The notes: generated by a model not told the origin, from the sequence alone. A DNA stretch of 64,000 bases from Microvirga guangxiensis (GCF_900102135.1 NZ_FMVJ01000003.1:248001-312000); one strand, 5' to 3'; shown: positions 1-8,823, numbered from the stretch's first letter. Program-made: numbers and translations.

Positions 1-457
1 GTTTGACCGGCTTAGGCTTAGGTTTCTCTTCCAAAGGCTGGGCAATCACCGCCTCCTTAGGGTCGAGGGCGGGAACGGCGTCTGGAGCGATTGTTTCCTC
101 GACGGGCACGGCTTCGACCTCTGTGGCCTCCACGACTTCCTGAGGGGCTTCCTCAACCTGCTCTTCAACGGGCACGGCTTCTGTCGGAGCTTCGACCGGC
201 TGCGTTTCGACCTCCGTTGGAGGCGACTCGATGGCCTGTACTTCCGCAGGCGCGACCGATACGAGATTTTCCATGGGAGGAGCGAAATCGATGGTGATTT
301 CCTGCTCGCCTGGTGGGCTCAATTCAGCCCGCGATTGCCAGATTGCCACGGCCACGAGCGCACCCGCATGCAGCGCAAGCGCCATGAGGAAAGCCAGTCC
401 TACTCGGCCCGGCTCCTGCATTGATGGTGTGTTCTGGTGTGTGCTCTGAACGGACAT
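1..457 (-). CDS. tonB: TonB family energy transducer, C-terminus cut by the window edge
   Basis: The visible 152 codons encode a short cytoplasmic tail, one membrane anchor (about residues 20-42, ending in VAVAIW) and a long periplasmic stretch rich in Pro, Glu and Val that ends in KPKPKPVK. This is the classic TonB layout: an N-terminal anchor that docks to ExbB/ExbD, then a Pro/Glu-Pro/Lys spacer across the periplasm. The C-terminal domain that contacts outer-membrane receptors lies beyond position 1 and cannot be seen. The ATG at 457 follows exbD by 16 bases on the same strand, so it is the last visible gene of the exb operon. Identification rests on architecture plus context and is firm. 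Confidence 0.9.
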   Translation of the reverse strand, partial: MSVQSTHQNTPSMQEPGRVGLAFLMALALHAGALVAVAIWQSRAELSPPGEQEITIDFAPPMENLVSVAPAEVQAIESPPTEVETQPVEAPTEAVPVEEQVEEAPQEVVEATEVEAVPVEETIAPDAVPALDPKEAVIAQPLEEKPKPKPVK

Positions 458-473
458 CGGAACGATTGCAGCC

Positions 474-917
474 TCAGGGAGCCGAGCCGCTGGGTGCTTG
501 CGCGATCAGGGATACCTTGCTGAAGCCCGCTGCATTGATCTGGCCCATGATCTCGACAATGCGGCCGTAGGGCACGGCCTTGTCCCCACGCACCAGAACC
601 ACCTGCGCAGGATCGGCGCTCGCCAGTTCTTTCAGGCGCGGCATGACGGCTTCAGGCGCCAGCGGCTCCTTGTCGAGGAAAGGCTGGCCCTGGCTGTCGA
701 TGCTGACGACGACGGGCTGCTTCGGCTGTGACACCTTCGGTGCCGCCGTCTTCGGCAGCTGCACGGGCACGCCGACTGTCATGAGCGGGGCCGCCACCAT
801 GAAGATGATGAGCAGCACGAGCATCACGTCGACGAGCGGCGTCACGTTGATTTCGGACAGTGGCGCTGCGCCGAACTCGTCGTCGGATTCCGATGAGCGG
901 AGTGGCCCCATGCCCAT
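474..917 (-). CDS. exbD: ExbD/TolR family proton-channel subunit
   Basis: A 147-residue ExbD/TolR protein. One transmembrane helix (about residues 25-48) carries the conserved Asp in the segment VTPLVDVMLVLLI, the residue used by the family for proton passage. The remainder is the periplasmic domain. With ExbB it forms the inner-membrane motor that powers TonB-dependent uptake of iron chelates or vitamins. Its ATG overlaps the exbB stop by one base (TAATG), indicating translational coupling. Directly upstream of tonB, so ExbD is preferred over TolR: no tolA, tolB or pal is nearby. Confidence 0.93.
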   Translation of the reverse strand: MGMGPLRSSESDDEFGAAPLSEINVTPLVDVMLVLLIIFMVAAPLMTVGVPVQLPKTAAPKVSQPKQPVVVSIDSQGQPFLDKEPLAPEAVMPRLKELASADPAQVVLVRGDKAVPYGRIVEIMGQINAAGFSKVSLIAQAPSGSAP

Positions 918-1627
918 TATTCAGCGGCCTCCGACCGGATGTGAAGTTTGCGGTCGCGGGCGAGACGATCACCGAGAGCGGTAATGCCGGAGGCGAAGGA
1001 TTGCTGCAGGCGTCCGAGATCGGTGGAAAGCTTGTTGTAGGCGATCACGGCCGGGATTGCCGCTACGAGGCCGATGGCCGTGGCGAACAGCGCTTCCGCA
1101 ATGCCGGGTGCGACAACGGAAAGGCTGGTGTCCTGGCTCGACGCGATGGCCGAGAACGAATTCATGATGCCCCACACCGTGCCGAACAGGCCGATGAACG
1201 GAGCGGCCGAACCGGTGGTCGCCAGAAATGAGAGGCCCACCTGAAGCTGGCGAAGATCGACGGACAACGTGGCGCGCATGGCGCGCTCGATGCGCTCGCG
1301 GCGCTCCGCGCGGCTTTCCGACGGATCCTGATCGCGCCACGCCTCATAGCCCGCCGCCACGATGCGCCCGGAGGTCCCGGGCATCTGCGGATCAACCTTC
1401 TCTCCCGCGCGCGCTCTGGCCTCGAAGGTGCGGGCCTGGCGACGGATGGCCCTGATGCGGAGGAGCTTGTCCAGAATGATGGTCCAACAAGCCACGGATG
1501 CCAGCACGAGCAGGATCATGACCCCTTTGACGATGGGATCGGCCTGCATGAAGAGGCCGAGGAACGACAGGTCATGCGCAGGGGCAAGGGCAGGGGCGAC
1601 GGAGGGTGCGGCTGCAATCTGTTCCAT
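917..1627 (-). CDS. exbB: ExbB/TolQ (MotA-like) proton-channel subunit
   Basis: A 236-residue ExbB with three predicted membrane helices: one near residues 35-57, and a pair around 140-165 and 180-205 containing the family-typical segments GLFGTVWGIMNSF and EALFATAIGLVAAIPAV. The cytoplasmic loop between helix 1 and helix 2 is rich in Arg and Glu, as usual. It forms the pentameric channel around ExbD. The ATG is preceded by GAGG at 7-base spacing. It lies 9 bases after a small secreted-protein gene and overlaps exbD, so all four genes look like one transcript. Confidence 0.94.
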   Translation of the reverse strand: MEQIAAAPSVAPALAPAHDLSFLGLFMQADPIVKGVMILLVLASVACWTIILDKLLRIRAIRRQARTFEARARAGEKVDPQMPGTSGRIVAAGYEAWRDQDPSESRAERRERIERAMRATLSVDLRQLQVGLSFLATTGSAAPFIGLFGTVWGIMNSFSAIASSQDTSLSVVAPGIAEALFATAIGLVAAIPAVIAYNKLSTDLGRLQQSFASGITALGDRLARDRKLHIRSEAAE

Positions 1628-1636
1628 GGCTCTACC

Positions 1637-2101
1637 TCACTTGGCGAAGGGAACGGTTTCGACTTTCGAGCCAGTCTCGATGACGGCAAGGCACTCCTCG
1701 CGCGAGGCGGCAGCGCCTTCGCAGGCTACGACGTCGTTGAGAAGCACGCTTCCGAGCTGCGGGCAGCTCAGGCCTGGAAAGTCGAAGAGCTTGATGAGCG
1801 TCTTGCGGGCCGGCACGGGACCGACTTCGACAGCCAGCCGCTTGGCGGCGATGCCGTCCTTGTCGAGCGCGAACAGGTCGAGCTTGAGGGAGCGCCAGGC
1901 TTCTTCCTGACGATTGTCGATCCGGAAATACGTGCGGCAATTCTCGCCGGAAGCTTCAATCTTGTTCAGCTCGACGCGCAGGGGCGTCGAGGCCTTCGAA
2001 GCATCCTGTGCCACAGCCATGACGCCGAAACAGGCCATCGTGGAGGTGCAGGTCGCGATTGCGATGATAGCCTTCACGGCTTTCCACTTGGCTTGGCGCA
2101 T
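1637..2101 (-). CDS. small secreted protein leading the exbB-exbD-tonB operon, function unknown
   Basis: A 154-residue protein with a clear signal peptide: positive MRQAKWK, a hydrophobic core, and a probable signal-peptidase I site after AVA before QDASK. I chose this ATG over one 42 bases upstream because AAGGAGA sits 6 bases in front of it and it starts the signal peptide cleanly. The mature part has four Cys (in NCRTYF, LSCPQ, VACEG, EECLA), enough for two disulfides, and a beta-rich pattern. I do not recognise a named family. It ends 9 bases before exbB, so it is probably co-expressed with the TonB motor and may be a periplasmic accessory; that role is only inferred. Confidence 0.75.
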   Translation of the reverse strand: MRQAKWKAVKAIIAIATCTSTMACFGVMAVAQDASKASTPLRVELNKIEASGENCRTYFRIDNRQEEAWRSLKLDLFALDKDGIAAKRLAVEVGPVPARKTLIKLFDFPGLSCPQLGSVLLNDVVACEGAAASREECLAVIETGSKVETVPFAK

Positions 2102-2831
2102 GGATGTTCTCCTTGTGCCGGTGAGCATTCGTGAAAGCGCCAAGCGCGCGGTTTCAGCGTTCCCGAAAGACGCTGTTCACAGATGTCGACGGCAGTTTCG
2201 ATCAATCACCGAAAGCCTGATGAGGATCAGGGGCGACGTTGAGGAGATATCTGAAAGAAATAAGATAGATCAAGGGTTTAGGATAAGATCAGATTGATTC
2301 TAAAAGAGGCTCTATTGCTTTGAGTTTGGAGTGAGAATCGCCTCTTTAAAAACCTTACAAACTGATTTTCTTCAGCTCATGAGCGGATCTTCTGTTCAAA
2401 CCAGATTATTTTTCCAGCATTCGATGTGGTGACAGAATGCGAGGCGGTCGAGCTATCGGATCTACTGCTCCGAAGGTTGCAACGCCCGTCTGGCAGAATT
2501 CTATAGGGAGTTGCGGACTAAGAAGGCAGCCAAGCCGATACGAGGAAAATTCGTTATATCGTAAGAATGTTCGATCGCCTCGTGTGATAAATGGCACCTC
2601 CCTGGGCAGACGGGTGCATTACACATTCGTAATGCGATCGTAAGCATCAAGACGATTTGATGCGCCTAAGCTCGAAATAGGCGGCACATCCAACCGATGC
2701 CGCTCCTATTTTCAAGCATGGCGAGACAGCCTTGGCGGCTTGTGGGATCCCGCATTTCCACCGAGCACGATCTCGCCTCCGCACATTTTCAAAATGCGTT
2801 TCGCGTTTTCGCGTCGAGTGGAGCATTGCCG
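2102..2831. other. AT-richer 730-bp intergenic region upstream of the exb operon
   Basis: No convincing gene is seen here: short open frames lack ribosome sites and family resemblance. The stretch from about 2210 to 2640 is clearly richer in A/T than its surroundings, as expected of promoters. It contains a spaced inverted repeat, AAAGAGGC (2303-2310) and GCCTCTTT (2340-2347) with a 29-base loop, and the Irr-like motif listed separately. These most likely belong to control of the minus-strand exb operon. Confidence 0.5.
2277..2304 (-). promoter_or_regulatory. weak Irr/ICE-like iron-control motif upstream of the exb operon
   Basis: TTCTAAA (2298-2304) matches one arm of the rhizobial iron control element TTTAGAA-N3-TTCTAAA exactly. 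The other arm at the correct distance is ATCAGAT, only 4 of 7 matching. A better TTTAG arm (2277-2281) is present but too far away. The site is about 180 bases before the first operon gene. Iron control is expected for TonB systems in this group, but this match alone is weak. Confidence 0.25.
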
Positions 2832-3053
2832 ATGGTTTTGGAACGGAAACTGCTCAAGGAGAATCTGTCCGACGATCTCTCGCCGGTGATGGTGCGAATT
2901 CTCAACGAGATCAAAGATGCGATGCATGAACTGAGAGGTTCCATGCCTGAAAGCGCTCTGATCGCTCTTGCAGAGCGAAAGATCGCGCTGTTGTCTTCCG
3001 AATATGGCTTTGCTTCGTCCGACGGGGGCGACGCTGTTGGGGAAGACGCGTAA
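2832..3053 (+). CDS. small hypothetical protein (73 aa)
   Basis: A short open frame encoding a mostly helical, charged protein (MVLERKLLKENL, then LNEIKDAMHEL and ALIALAERKIALL) with an acidic C-terminus. The frame stays open another 135 bases upstream, but that part reads like random sequence, so I start at the internal ATG. No strong ribosome site is visible. I do not recognise the family. It could be a genuine small cytoplasmic protein; amphipathic helices and the absence of a competing gene are the only support. Confidence 0.4.
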   Translation: MVLERKLLKENLSDDLSPVMVRILNEIKDAMHELRGSMPESALIALAERKIALLSSEYGFASSDGGDAVGEDA

Positions 3054-3160
3054 CGGAGGAAGCTGTGCATGATCGCCAATGTCGCTGGACAGACGTGGAT
3101 AAGACGCTCATCCCGCGCCATGATGCAGCTGCCGGGCGCGTATTCCTCAAACGCTCTTTA

Positions 3161-4000
3161 TCAGCGTCTTGCCTGGGCGATGGCTGCTTTTGCGTCTTCG
3201 AGATCGGGCGCGTCGATATGGCGGTAGCGCGCCTGGACGAGGCCGAAGAGGCCAAAGGCGAAAAGGCCGGTGGCTGTGAGCGCCAGAAGCGCCCAGCCAT
3301 AGGGTTGTTGCTGCAGGGCCTTGAGCGCGCCGCCGAGGCCATGGACCTCTTCGGAGGAACTGCGCAGGGCGGCCAGGATGAGAAAGCCGCCAGTCATCAA
3401 GAAAACGATGCCTCTTGCCGCAAACCCCATGCGCCCTAGAGAGACCACCCAGTTTTTCTTGTCGGCTGGCAGTGAAAGATGAGCGGCAACATCGCCGCGC
3501 CAGGCCTTCCAGGCGAAGCCTATGCCTGTTGCCACCACGATAAGGCCGATAAGCCCTACCAGCCACAACCCGAAGGGTTTGCTCATCAGCCACGCTGTCC
3601 AATCCTGTGCGGCTTGGTCCTCTCCGCCGCCGGATTCCCGGCCCAGGGCGAGGTTCAATGCGGAGATAGCAAGACCGGCATAGATGATGCCGCTGATGAG
3701 ATGAGCGCCTCTGATTGCCCACCCTTTCATGTCGGATCCACGCTGGTCGGCGTCGGTCAGCGCCTCGACAACCCGCCAGATGCAAAAACCGAATAGGCCG
3801 AGCGCGATCAGAACCAGCCAGAACCGGCCGAGAGGCTGCGTGAGCAAGGTTTCCAAAGCGGTGCGGCTGCCTCCTGTCTGCCCACCTGAGCCGATGGCCG
3901 CAAGAAGAGCCAGACCGCCGACGAGACCATACACCACTCCACGCGCGCCATATCCTAAACGCGCAAGTGTCTCGACGGGATTTCGGGTGACGTTCGGCAT
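3161..4000 (-). CDS. DUF1206 family membrane protein
   Basis: A 279-residue integral membrane protein of about six helices arranged as three repeats, each a pair of helices opening with a Gly/Arg-rich signature: LARLGYGARGVVYGLVGG, IRGAHLISGIIYAGLA and LGRMGFAARGIVFLMTGG. This triple repeat defines DUF1206, whose function is not known. The ATG was chosen over the TTG just before it because GGAG lies 9 bases upstream. The gene stands between a small hypothetical and a DUF1275 gene, and neither neighbour reveals its role. Confidence 0.88.
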   Translation of the reverse strand: MPNVTRNPVETLARLGYGARGVVYGLVGGLALLAAIGSGGQTGGSRTALETLLTQPLGRFWLVLIALGLFGFCIWRVVEALTDADQRGSDMKGWAIRGAHLISGIIYAGLAISALNLALGRESGGGEDQAAQDWTAWLMSKPFGLWLVGLIGLIVVATGIGFAWKAWRGDVAAHLSLPADKKNWVVSLGRMGFAARGIVFLMTGGFLILAALRSSSEEVHGLGGALKALQQQPYGWALLALTATGLFAFGLFGLVQARYRHIDAPDLEDAKAAIAQARR

Positions 4001-4072
4001 CAATTGCGGCTCCGCTTCTAGAGCATGAACCGATGAGCCTCGCCGGATGTTCCTTGTTACCGGCAGAGGCGG

Positions 4073-4873
4073 CTACGACCTGTGCGGGTGTCCGGCGTGA
4101 TCGAACACATCGTCTGCGAGGGGAGGCCCAGCAAGAAGCAGCAGCAGAAGGGCAAAGGGCAGGGCGAACAGGAAGCCGAAATAGTTGAATCCGATCGCTC
4201 CCGTGATGCCGCCGATGAAAAATGAGCTGAGCAGCAGGATAAGCAGGCGCAATTTCCCGCGGTCCGCCAGCACGATGTTGCCAAGATGCGGGTTCCGGTT
4301 CCAGTAGAGAAGCTTGCCGAGCTCGATTCCGATATCCGTCACGATGCCGGTGACATGGGTCGTCCTCATCCGCGCGCCGGAAATTTTCGTGACCGTTGCA
4401 TTCTGCAGCCCCATGACGAAGCACAGGAGAGGCACTGCGGCTGCGACGAAACCCGGCGAAGGATGGACCATCCATCCAAGCCCCCCGAAAATACAGAGAA
4501 GAATGGCCTCCAGCATCAGGGGTAGGGCATAGCGGCTGCCGAGCCGATGCCGCCGGCCCCAGTTGATCAGAATGGCCGAGCAGGCAGCCCCTGACACAAA
4601 GGGGATGAAGGCGGCAAGGCCCATAGCGACAATCGCAACGCTCCCCAACGCGAGGTTATCCGCCATCGATGAGACAATGCCGGACATGTGCGAAGTATAT
4701 TGCCCGACGGCGAGGAAGCCGCCTGCATTGATCGCACCTGCGATGAAGGTGAGAGCCATGCCGAGGAGGGTGTCCGCCGCTCCGGTGCGCTCCGAGGCAG
4801 CAATCGCCTTCACCGACCTCAGGGTCCGGGCGGCGATGACGCGGTGCTTGGGAGAGGAGGGCGGTAGGTTCAT
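4073..4873 (-). CDS. YoaK/DUF1275 family membrane protein
   Basis: A 266-residue membrane protein with about six hydrophobic helices. The N-terminal signature TFIAGAINAGGFLAVGQYTSHMSG, taken as its pieces AGAINAGGF and YTSHMSG, is that of the YoaK family (DUF1275), followed by a central Arg/His segment and a repeat-like second half containing RTTHVTGIVTDIG. Family members are predicted transporters of unknown substrate. It is co-directional with the DUF1206 gene, 72 bases apart, and may share a transcript with it. Confidence 0.88.
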   Translation of the reverse strand: MNLPPSSPKHRVIAARTLRSVKAIAASERTGAADTLLGMALTFIAGAINAGGFLAVGQYTSHMSGIVSSMADNLALGSVAIVAMGLAAFIPFVSGAACSAILINWGRRHRLGSRYALPLMLEAILLCIFGGLGWMVHPSPGFVAAAVPLLCFVMGLQNATVTKISGARMRTTHVTGIVTDIGIELGKLLYWNRNPHLGNIVLADRGKLRLLILLLSSFFIGGITGAIGFNYFGFLFALPFALLLLLLAGPPLADDVFDHAGHPHRS

Positions 4874-4915
4874 CGGCGCTTAGCTTACTGCGCCGGCCCG
4901 GTCGGGTCCATCAGT

Positions 4916-4945
4916 GAAAAACCGCCCGAAGCAGGCTTCGGACGG
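4916..4945 (-). terminator. rho-independent terminator of the GH3 gene
   Basis: Read on the minus strand just after the beta-glucosidase stop: stem CCGTCCGAAG, loop CCTG, stem CTTCGGGCGG (10 bp with one G-U), then a run of five T. It ends the GH3 transcript before the DUF1275 gene begins. Confidence 0.85.
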
Positions 4946-4956
4946 CTTTCAGAAAA

Positions 4957-7188
4957 CTATTGAACGATGCTTGTCGCGGCAGAGACGCGCCGCTCGTCGG
5001 GCGGTATGTTGATCGTGTTGATGATCTCCGCTTGGCCGACTTCATCGGCAAGGGAGCTGCCGCCGACGAAGACCTGGATCGCTCCGGCCTCAACGACATA
5101 GCTGCCGTCGTCGAGATGGAAGCCGAGGGATTCGACGGGGACGCGCAACGTCACACGCTTCGTCTGGCCGGGATCGAGGCTGATTTTCTCGAAGGCTTTC
5201 AGCTCACGCACAGGACGGCTGCGGCTGGCCACCGGATCGCGGGTGTAGAGCTGCACCACTTCCTGGCCGGCCCGCGAGCCCTTGTTCGTCACGCTCACCG
5301 ATACGTCCAGCATCTGCCCGGCATCGAGCCTCGGCTGCGCAATGGCGGCATCCGAATAAGCGAACTGCGTGTAGCTGAGGCCCCAGCCGAACGGATAGAG
5401 AGGTGAAATCGCCTCATCGATGTAACTCAGCGTGAAGCGGTTGCCCGGAATGGTCGGACGGCTCGAAGGCAATCGATTGTAGTACATGGGCAGCTGTCCC
5501 GTGGCGCGGGGCCATGTGACCGGCAGCTTGCCGCTGGGATTGACATCGCCGAACAGCACATCGGCGACGGCGTTGCCGCCTTCTGTGCCGGGATACCAGG
5601 CCATGAGGATCGACGGCACGCGCTCCGCAATCGCGCCCAATACCTGCGGGCGCCCGCCCATGAGCACGAGCGCGATAGGCTTGCCGGTGGCGGCGAGTGC
5701 TTCCAGCACTTCGGTCTGCTTGCCGTTGAGTTCGAGATGGGCGCGCGAGGCTGCCTCGCCCGAAAGCTCCTGTGGCTCGCCGAATACCGCGATGATGAGA
5801 TCGGCTTGCTTGGCAGCCTCGATGGCGGCGGGCAATTGCTCCGTCGAGCGGCACATGAGATCGCAGGCAGGGGCGTGGCTTACGGCAATACCGGCCGACT
5901 GGGCACGCTGTCGAATGCCCTGAAGCATCGTGATGCTGTCTTCCTTGTGGCCGCGAGCGGCATGCGGACCCATCATGTCGTGCGGCGCATCGGCCAGCGG
6001 TCCGATGACCGCGATCGAGCGCGTATCGGATTTTATCGGCAGAAGGTCGTTCTTGTTTTGGAGGAGAACGAGCGTTTCGCGCGCGACCTCGCGTGCAGCC
6101 TGGCGCGCCTCCGCAGACGGAGCCGCTTCCGTTCGCTTCGGGTCGATAGCAGGATGATCGAACAAGCCGAGGCGTATCTTGGTTCGCAGGATCCTGCGAA
6201 CCGATTCATCGACCACACTCTCAGGCACACGTCCGGCCCGCACCTCATCCGGCAGATGCTTGATGTAGAGATGGCCCATCATGTCCATGTCGACACCGGC
6301 AAGGATCGCCTTGCGTGCGGCTTCGGCTCCATCTGCGGCGACGCCATGAAGGATGAGCTCGCCGACGCCGACCCAATCGGATGTCACGAATCCGTCGAAG
6401 CCCCATTGCTTGCGCAGCACATCCGTCAGCAGCCATGCATTGGCTGTCGAAGGCTCGCCGTTAAGTGCGTTGAAGGCCGCCATGAAGCTCGCAGAGCCGG
6501 CTTCCACCGCGGCACGGAAGGGCGGCAGATAGGTGTCGTGCATCTCTGCGCGGGGAATATAGGTGGTGTCGTAATCGCGCCCGCCCTGCGGTGCGCCGTA
6601 GCCCGCGAAATGCTTGGTGGTGGCGGCAAGCCCGCCTTTGCGGAAACCGTTGACGCGGGCGGCCGTCAGAACCGAGCCGAGATACGGATCCTCGCCGAAC
6701 CCTTCCACGATGCGGCCCCAGCGGCTGTCGCGCGAGAGGTCGGCCATGGGCGCGAAGGTCCAGTTCACGCCCACGTGGGACGCTTCCTTCGCTCCCCATT
6801 CGGAAGCAAGGAAGGAGAGGCGCGGATTGAATGCGGCAGCTTCCCCCAAGGGAAGAGGGAACTGGGTGCGGAAACCATGCAGAACGTCCAGGCCGAACAG
6901 CAGCGGAATCTTGAGGCGCGACTGCTGGACGAGAGCCTGGGCTCGGGCCACATCGGCAGCATTGTTGAAGTTCAGAACCGCGCCGGCTTTCCCCTCGGAA
7001 ATATCTTCCCAACGCAGCGGGGGGCCGTGGGATACGAGGTTCAATTGTCCGACCTTCTCCTCCAGCGTCATCTGTCCGAGCAGCTCATTCACGCGGCGCT
7101 CGATAGCCTCCTGCGCTGCAACCTCTTGGAAGGGCAGGCTGGATACGACCAGAGCGGAAAGAAGGCCTAGGACACAGGAAAGCCTCAC
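4957..7188 (-). CDS. bglX: secreted glycoside hydrolase family 3 beta-glucosidase
   Basis: A 743-residue GH3 enzyme of BglX type that cleaves terminal beta-D-glucosyl units from oligosaccharides, most likely in the periplasm. It has an N-terminal signal peptide (VLGLLSALVVSSLPF, cleavage near VAAQ), the TIM-barrel domain with substrate-binding KHFAGYG and the nucleophile Asp in GFVTSDWVGVG, the alpha/beta sandwich domain with LVLMGGRPQ, and a C-terminal fibronectin-III-like domain with the family motif YPFGWGLSYT. AAGGAG abuts an ATG at 7194 but sits 6 bases before GTG 7188, so GTG is preferred; ATG 7194 or GTG 7203 remain possible. It is a single-gene unit with its own terminator, divergent from the sensor gene. 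Confidence 0.93.
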   Translation of the reverse strand: MRLSCVLGLLSALVVSSLPFQEVAAQEAIERRVNELLGQMTLEEKVGQLNLVSHGPPLRWEDISEGKAGAVLNFNNAADVARAQALVQQSRLKIPLLFGLDVLHGFRTQFPLPLGEAAAFNPRLSFLASEWGAKEASHVGVNWTFAPMADLSRDSRWGRIVEGFGEDPYLGSVLTAARVNGFRKGGLAATTKHFAGYGAPQGGRDYDTTYIPRAEMHDTYLPPFRAAVEAGSASFMAAFNALNGEPSTANAWLLTDVLRKQWGFDGFVTSDWVGVGELILHGVAADGAEAARKAILAGVDMDMMGHLYIKHLPDEVRAGRVPESVVDESVRRILRTKIRLGLFDHPAIDPKRTEAAPSAEARQAAREVARETLVLLQNKNDLLPIKSDTRSIAVIGPLADAPHDMMGPHAARGHKEDSITMLQGIRQRAQSAGIAVSHAPACDLMCRSTEQLPAAIEAAKQADLIIAVFGEPQELSGEAASRAHLELNGKQTEVLEALAATGKPIALVLMGGRPQVLGAIAERVPSILMAWYPGTEGGNAVADVLFGDVNPSGKLPVTWPRATGQLPMYYNRLPSSRPTIPGNRFTLSYIDEAISPLYPFGWGLSYTQFAYSDAAIAQPRLDAGQMLDVSVSVTNKGSRAGQEVVQLYTRDPVASRSRPVRELKAFEKISLDPGQTKRVTLRVPVESLGFHLDDGSYVVEAGAIQVFVGGSSLADEVGQAEIINTINIPPDERRVSAATSIVQ

Positions 7189-7329
7189 ATTCATCTCCTT
7201 CACTAGGCACGAAAACGTTATTGCGATAGGAATCTCGCTTGTCAGGCCTTCGTGCTACACAAGATAAGGTTCCGAAGTGGCGTCTTGCGGGCGTCAGGTC
7301 AATGACTTTGTGAGAAACGCGAGCAACCC

Positions 7330-8823
7330 GTGCAGGCCATTCTGAGGCTTCCTTTTCTGGCTTTGTCCTGCGCCCTGATCCTGTCAGGTGTGGCGCTGGC
7401 AGCGGCTGCCTATACCCGCAACTCGGAAGCGCTGGTGATCGCCCTGGCATTCTTCCTGATGATCGCGGCGGGTGCTCCCCTCCTAGTCGCACGGCAGATC
7501 GGGAGGATATTCGAGGAGCAGGAGCAGGCCATCGAGGATGCCTCGATCTTCGAAGCCCTCACCGTGGAGCAGCCCGTCACGGCGGAGCCCGAGCCTTTCC
7601 AGCTCATCGACGATCCGATCCCGGAAGAGGATGGGGAGACGCTGCGCCGTGACCAGAAGGCGCAGGCCCTAGAGCATCTCCGGGACGGCATCACGCACGA
7701 CCTCAACAACAAGCTCATGGTGATCAGCGCCAATATCGACGCAGTGGCCCGCCATATGAAGGATCAGCCGGGAATTCAGCGCAAGCTGCTTTCGGCTCTC
7801 GTTGCGTCCGATCAGGCAGCCAAGCTGATTGCGAAATCCACCGCCTTCGCACGCCAGAGCGAGCCGCAGGTTCAGTACCTGGATCTCTCCGAGAGGATCA
7901 GTTCGGTTGCGGCTCTCATGGGCCGCTCCCTTTTGCGCGATACGGTGGAGCTGCGCCTGTCTCTCGATGAAGAGCTTTGGCCCGTGGAAGCCGATCCGGA
8001 CGATATCGAAACCGCGATCGTTACTTTGAGTGCCTATGTGCGCGATGCGCTGGAGCAGGGCGGCACGATTTCCCTGGAGGCGCAGAATACGGCCGTGGAT
8101 AAAGGCTCCCTGCCGAATCTCCAGATTCAGGGCGATTTCGTAGAGCTTCGAATCTGCAGCATCTCGGCTTCCGAGGGCTCGGAGGATGCGGATGAGAGCA
8201 CGGAGCAGACCTTTGTCCTCGAGGACATGGATGTAACGTCCTGGCTGCGCCTGAACAGGAGCCTGCATTTCCTGCAAGGCATCGGCGGCGCTTCGACGGT
8301 GTCCCGCAATGGATCCGAGATGACGATCTCCATGTACCTGCCCCGCGCGCAGGCCGCCACGATGCTGTCCTTCGGCATTGCCAGTGAGGACGACCCGCCG
8401 AGCGAGGGCGAGCGGCAGAATGTGGAAGTCCTCATCGTGGATGACGAGCTCGAGGTGGCTCTGGCTCTGCAATCGACCCTGGAAGAGTTCGGCTACGTTA
8501 CCTGCATCGCCACGGACGCCACCCAGGCGATCAGGAACCTGAATGCGCGCAGGCCTGGCCTCGTGCTCACGGATGTGGCCATGCCCGGAACCATGAACGG
8601 CGTAATGCTGGCGCGCGAAGTGCGACAGATCTTCCCTGGCCTTCCGGTGCTGCTGATCACGGGCAGCCCCGTCCTGGCCGACGAGGCGAGTGAATTCCCG
8701 TTGCTGAACAAGCCCATCGTCAGCCGCGACCTGCATGCGGCGATTCAGCGCCATCTGAAGCCGAAGGATGAAGACAACAAGGTCGTGCCGCTGTTTCCAC
8801 GCTCCACCAAACGCGTGAGTTGA
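7330..8823 (+). CDS. hybrid histidine-kinase-like protein with degenerate ATPase domain and C-terminal receiver
   Basis: 497 residues: two N-terminal membrane helices (about 5-27 and 34-54), a linker, a dimerisation/phosphoacceptor helix with His123 in DGITHDLNNKLM, a domain at about 200-340 in the position of the HATPase_c fold, and a receiver domain (365-475) with acidic DD at 371-372, phosphoacceptor Asp415 in LTDVAMPG and Lys461. In the ATPase region the N-box is VTLSAYVRDAL instead of the usual NLxxNARDAM, and no DTGxGM or GTGLGLS glycine boxes are seen, although the closing segment MTISMYLPRA aligns with active relatives. It may therefore lack kinase activity and act as a phosphotransfer or phosphatase scaffold. 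The start is GTG with a weak ribosome site. Confidence 0.82.
   Translation: MQAILRLPFLALSCALILSGVALAAAAYTRNSEALVIALAFFLMIAAGAPLLVARQIGRIFEEQEQAIEDASIFEALTVEQPVTAEPEPFQLIDDPIPEEDGETLRRDQKAQALEHLRDGITHDLNNKLMVISANIDAVARHMKDQPGIQRKLLSALVASDQAAKLIAKSTAFARQSEPQVQYLDLSERISSVAALMGRSLLRDTVELRLSLDEELWPVEADPDDIETAIVTLSAYVRDALEQGGTISLEAQNTAVDKGSLPNLQIQGDFVELRICSISASEGSEDADESTEQTFVLEDMDVTSWLRLNRSLHFLQGIGGASTVSRNGSEMTISMYLPRAQAATMLSFGIASEDDPPSEGERQNVEVLIVDDELEVALALQSTLEEFGYVTCIATDATQAIRNLNARRPGLVLTDVAMPGTMNGVMLAREVRQIFPGLPVLLITGSPVLADEASEFPLLNKPIVSRDLHAAIQRHLKPKDEDNKVVPLFPRSTKRVS

Noticed and set aside
2437..2643. Short open frames in the 2.1-2.8 kb gap
   Set aside because: They lack ribosome sites, do not resemble proteins and lie in A/T-rich promoter-like sequence.
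3147..4475. 442-codon minus-strand open frame spanning the DUF1206 and DUF1275 genes
   Set aside because: It lies in another frame of two recognisable membrane-protein genes, is Arg/Ser/Pro-rich, and shows no domain. It is a shadow caused by high GC.
5737..7170. 477-codon plus-strand open frame opposite the GH3 gene
   Set aside because: Antisense to a strong GH3 match with active-site motifs; composition is typical of a shadow frame and no ribosome site is present.
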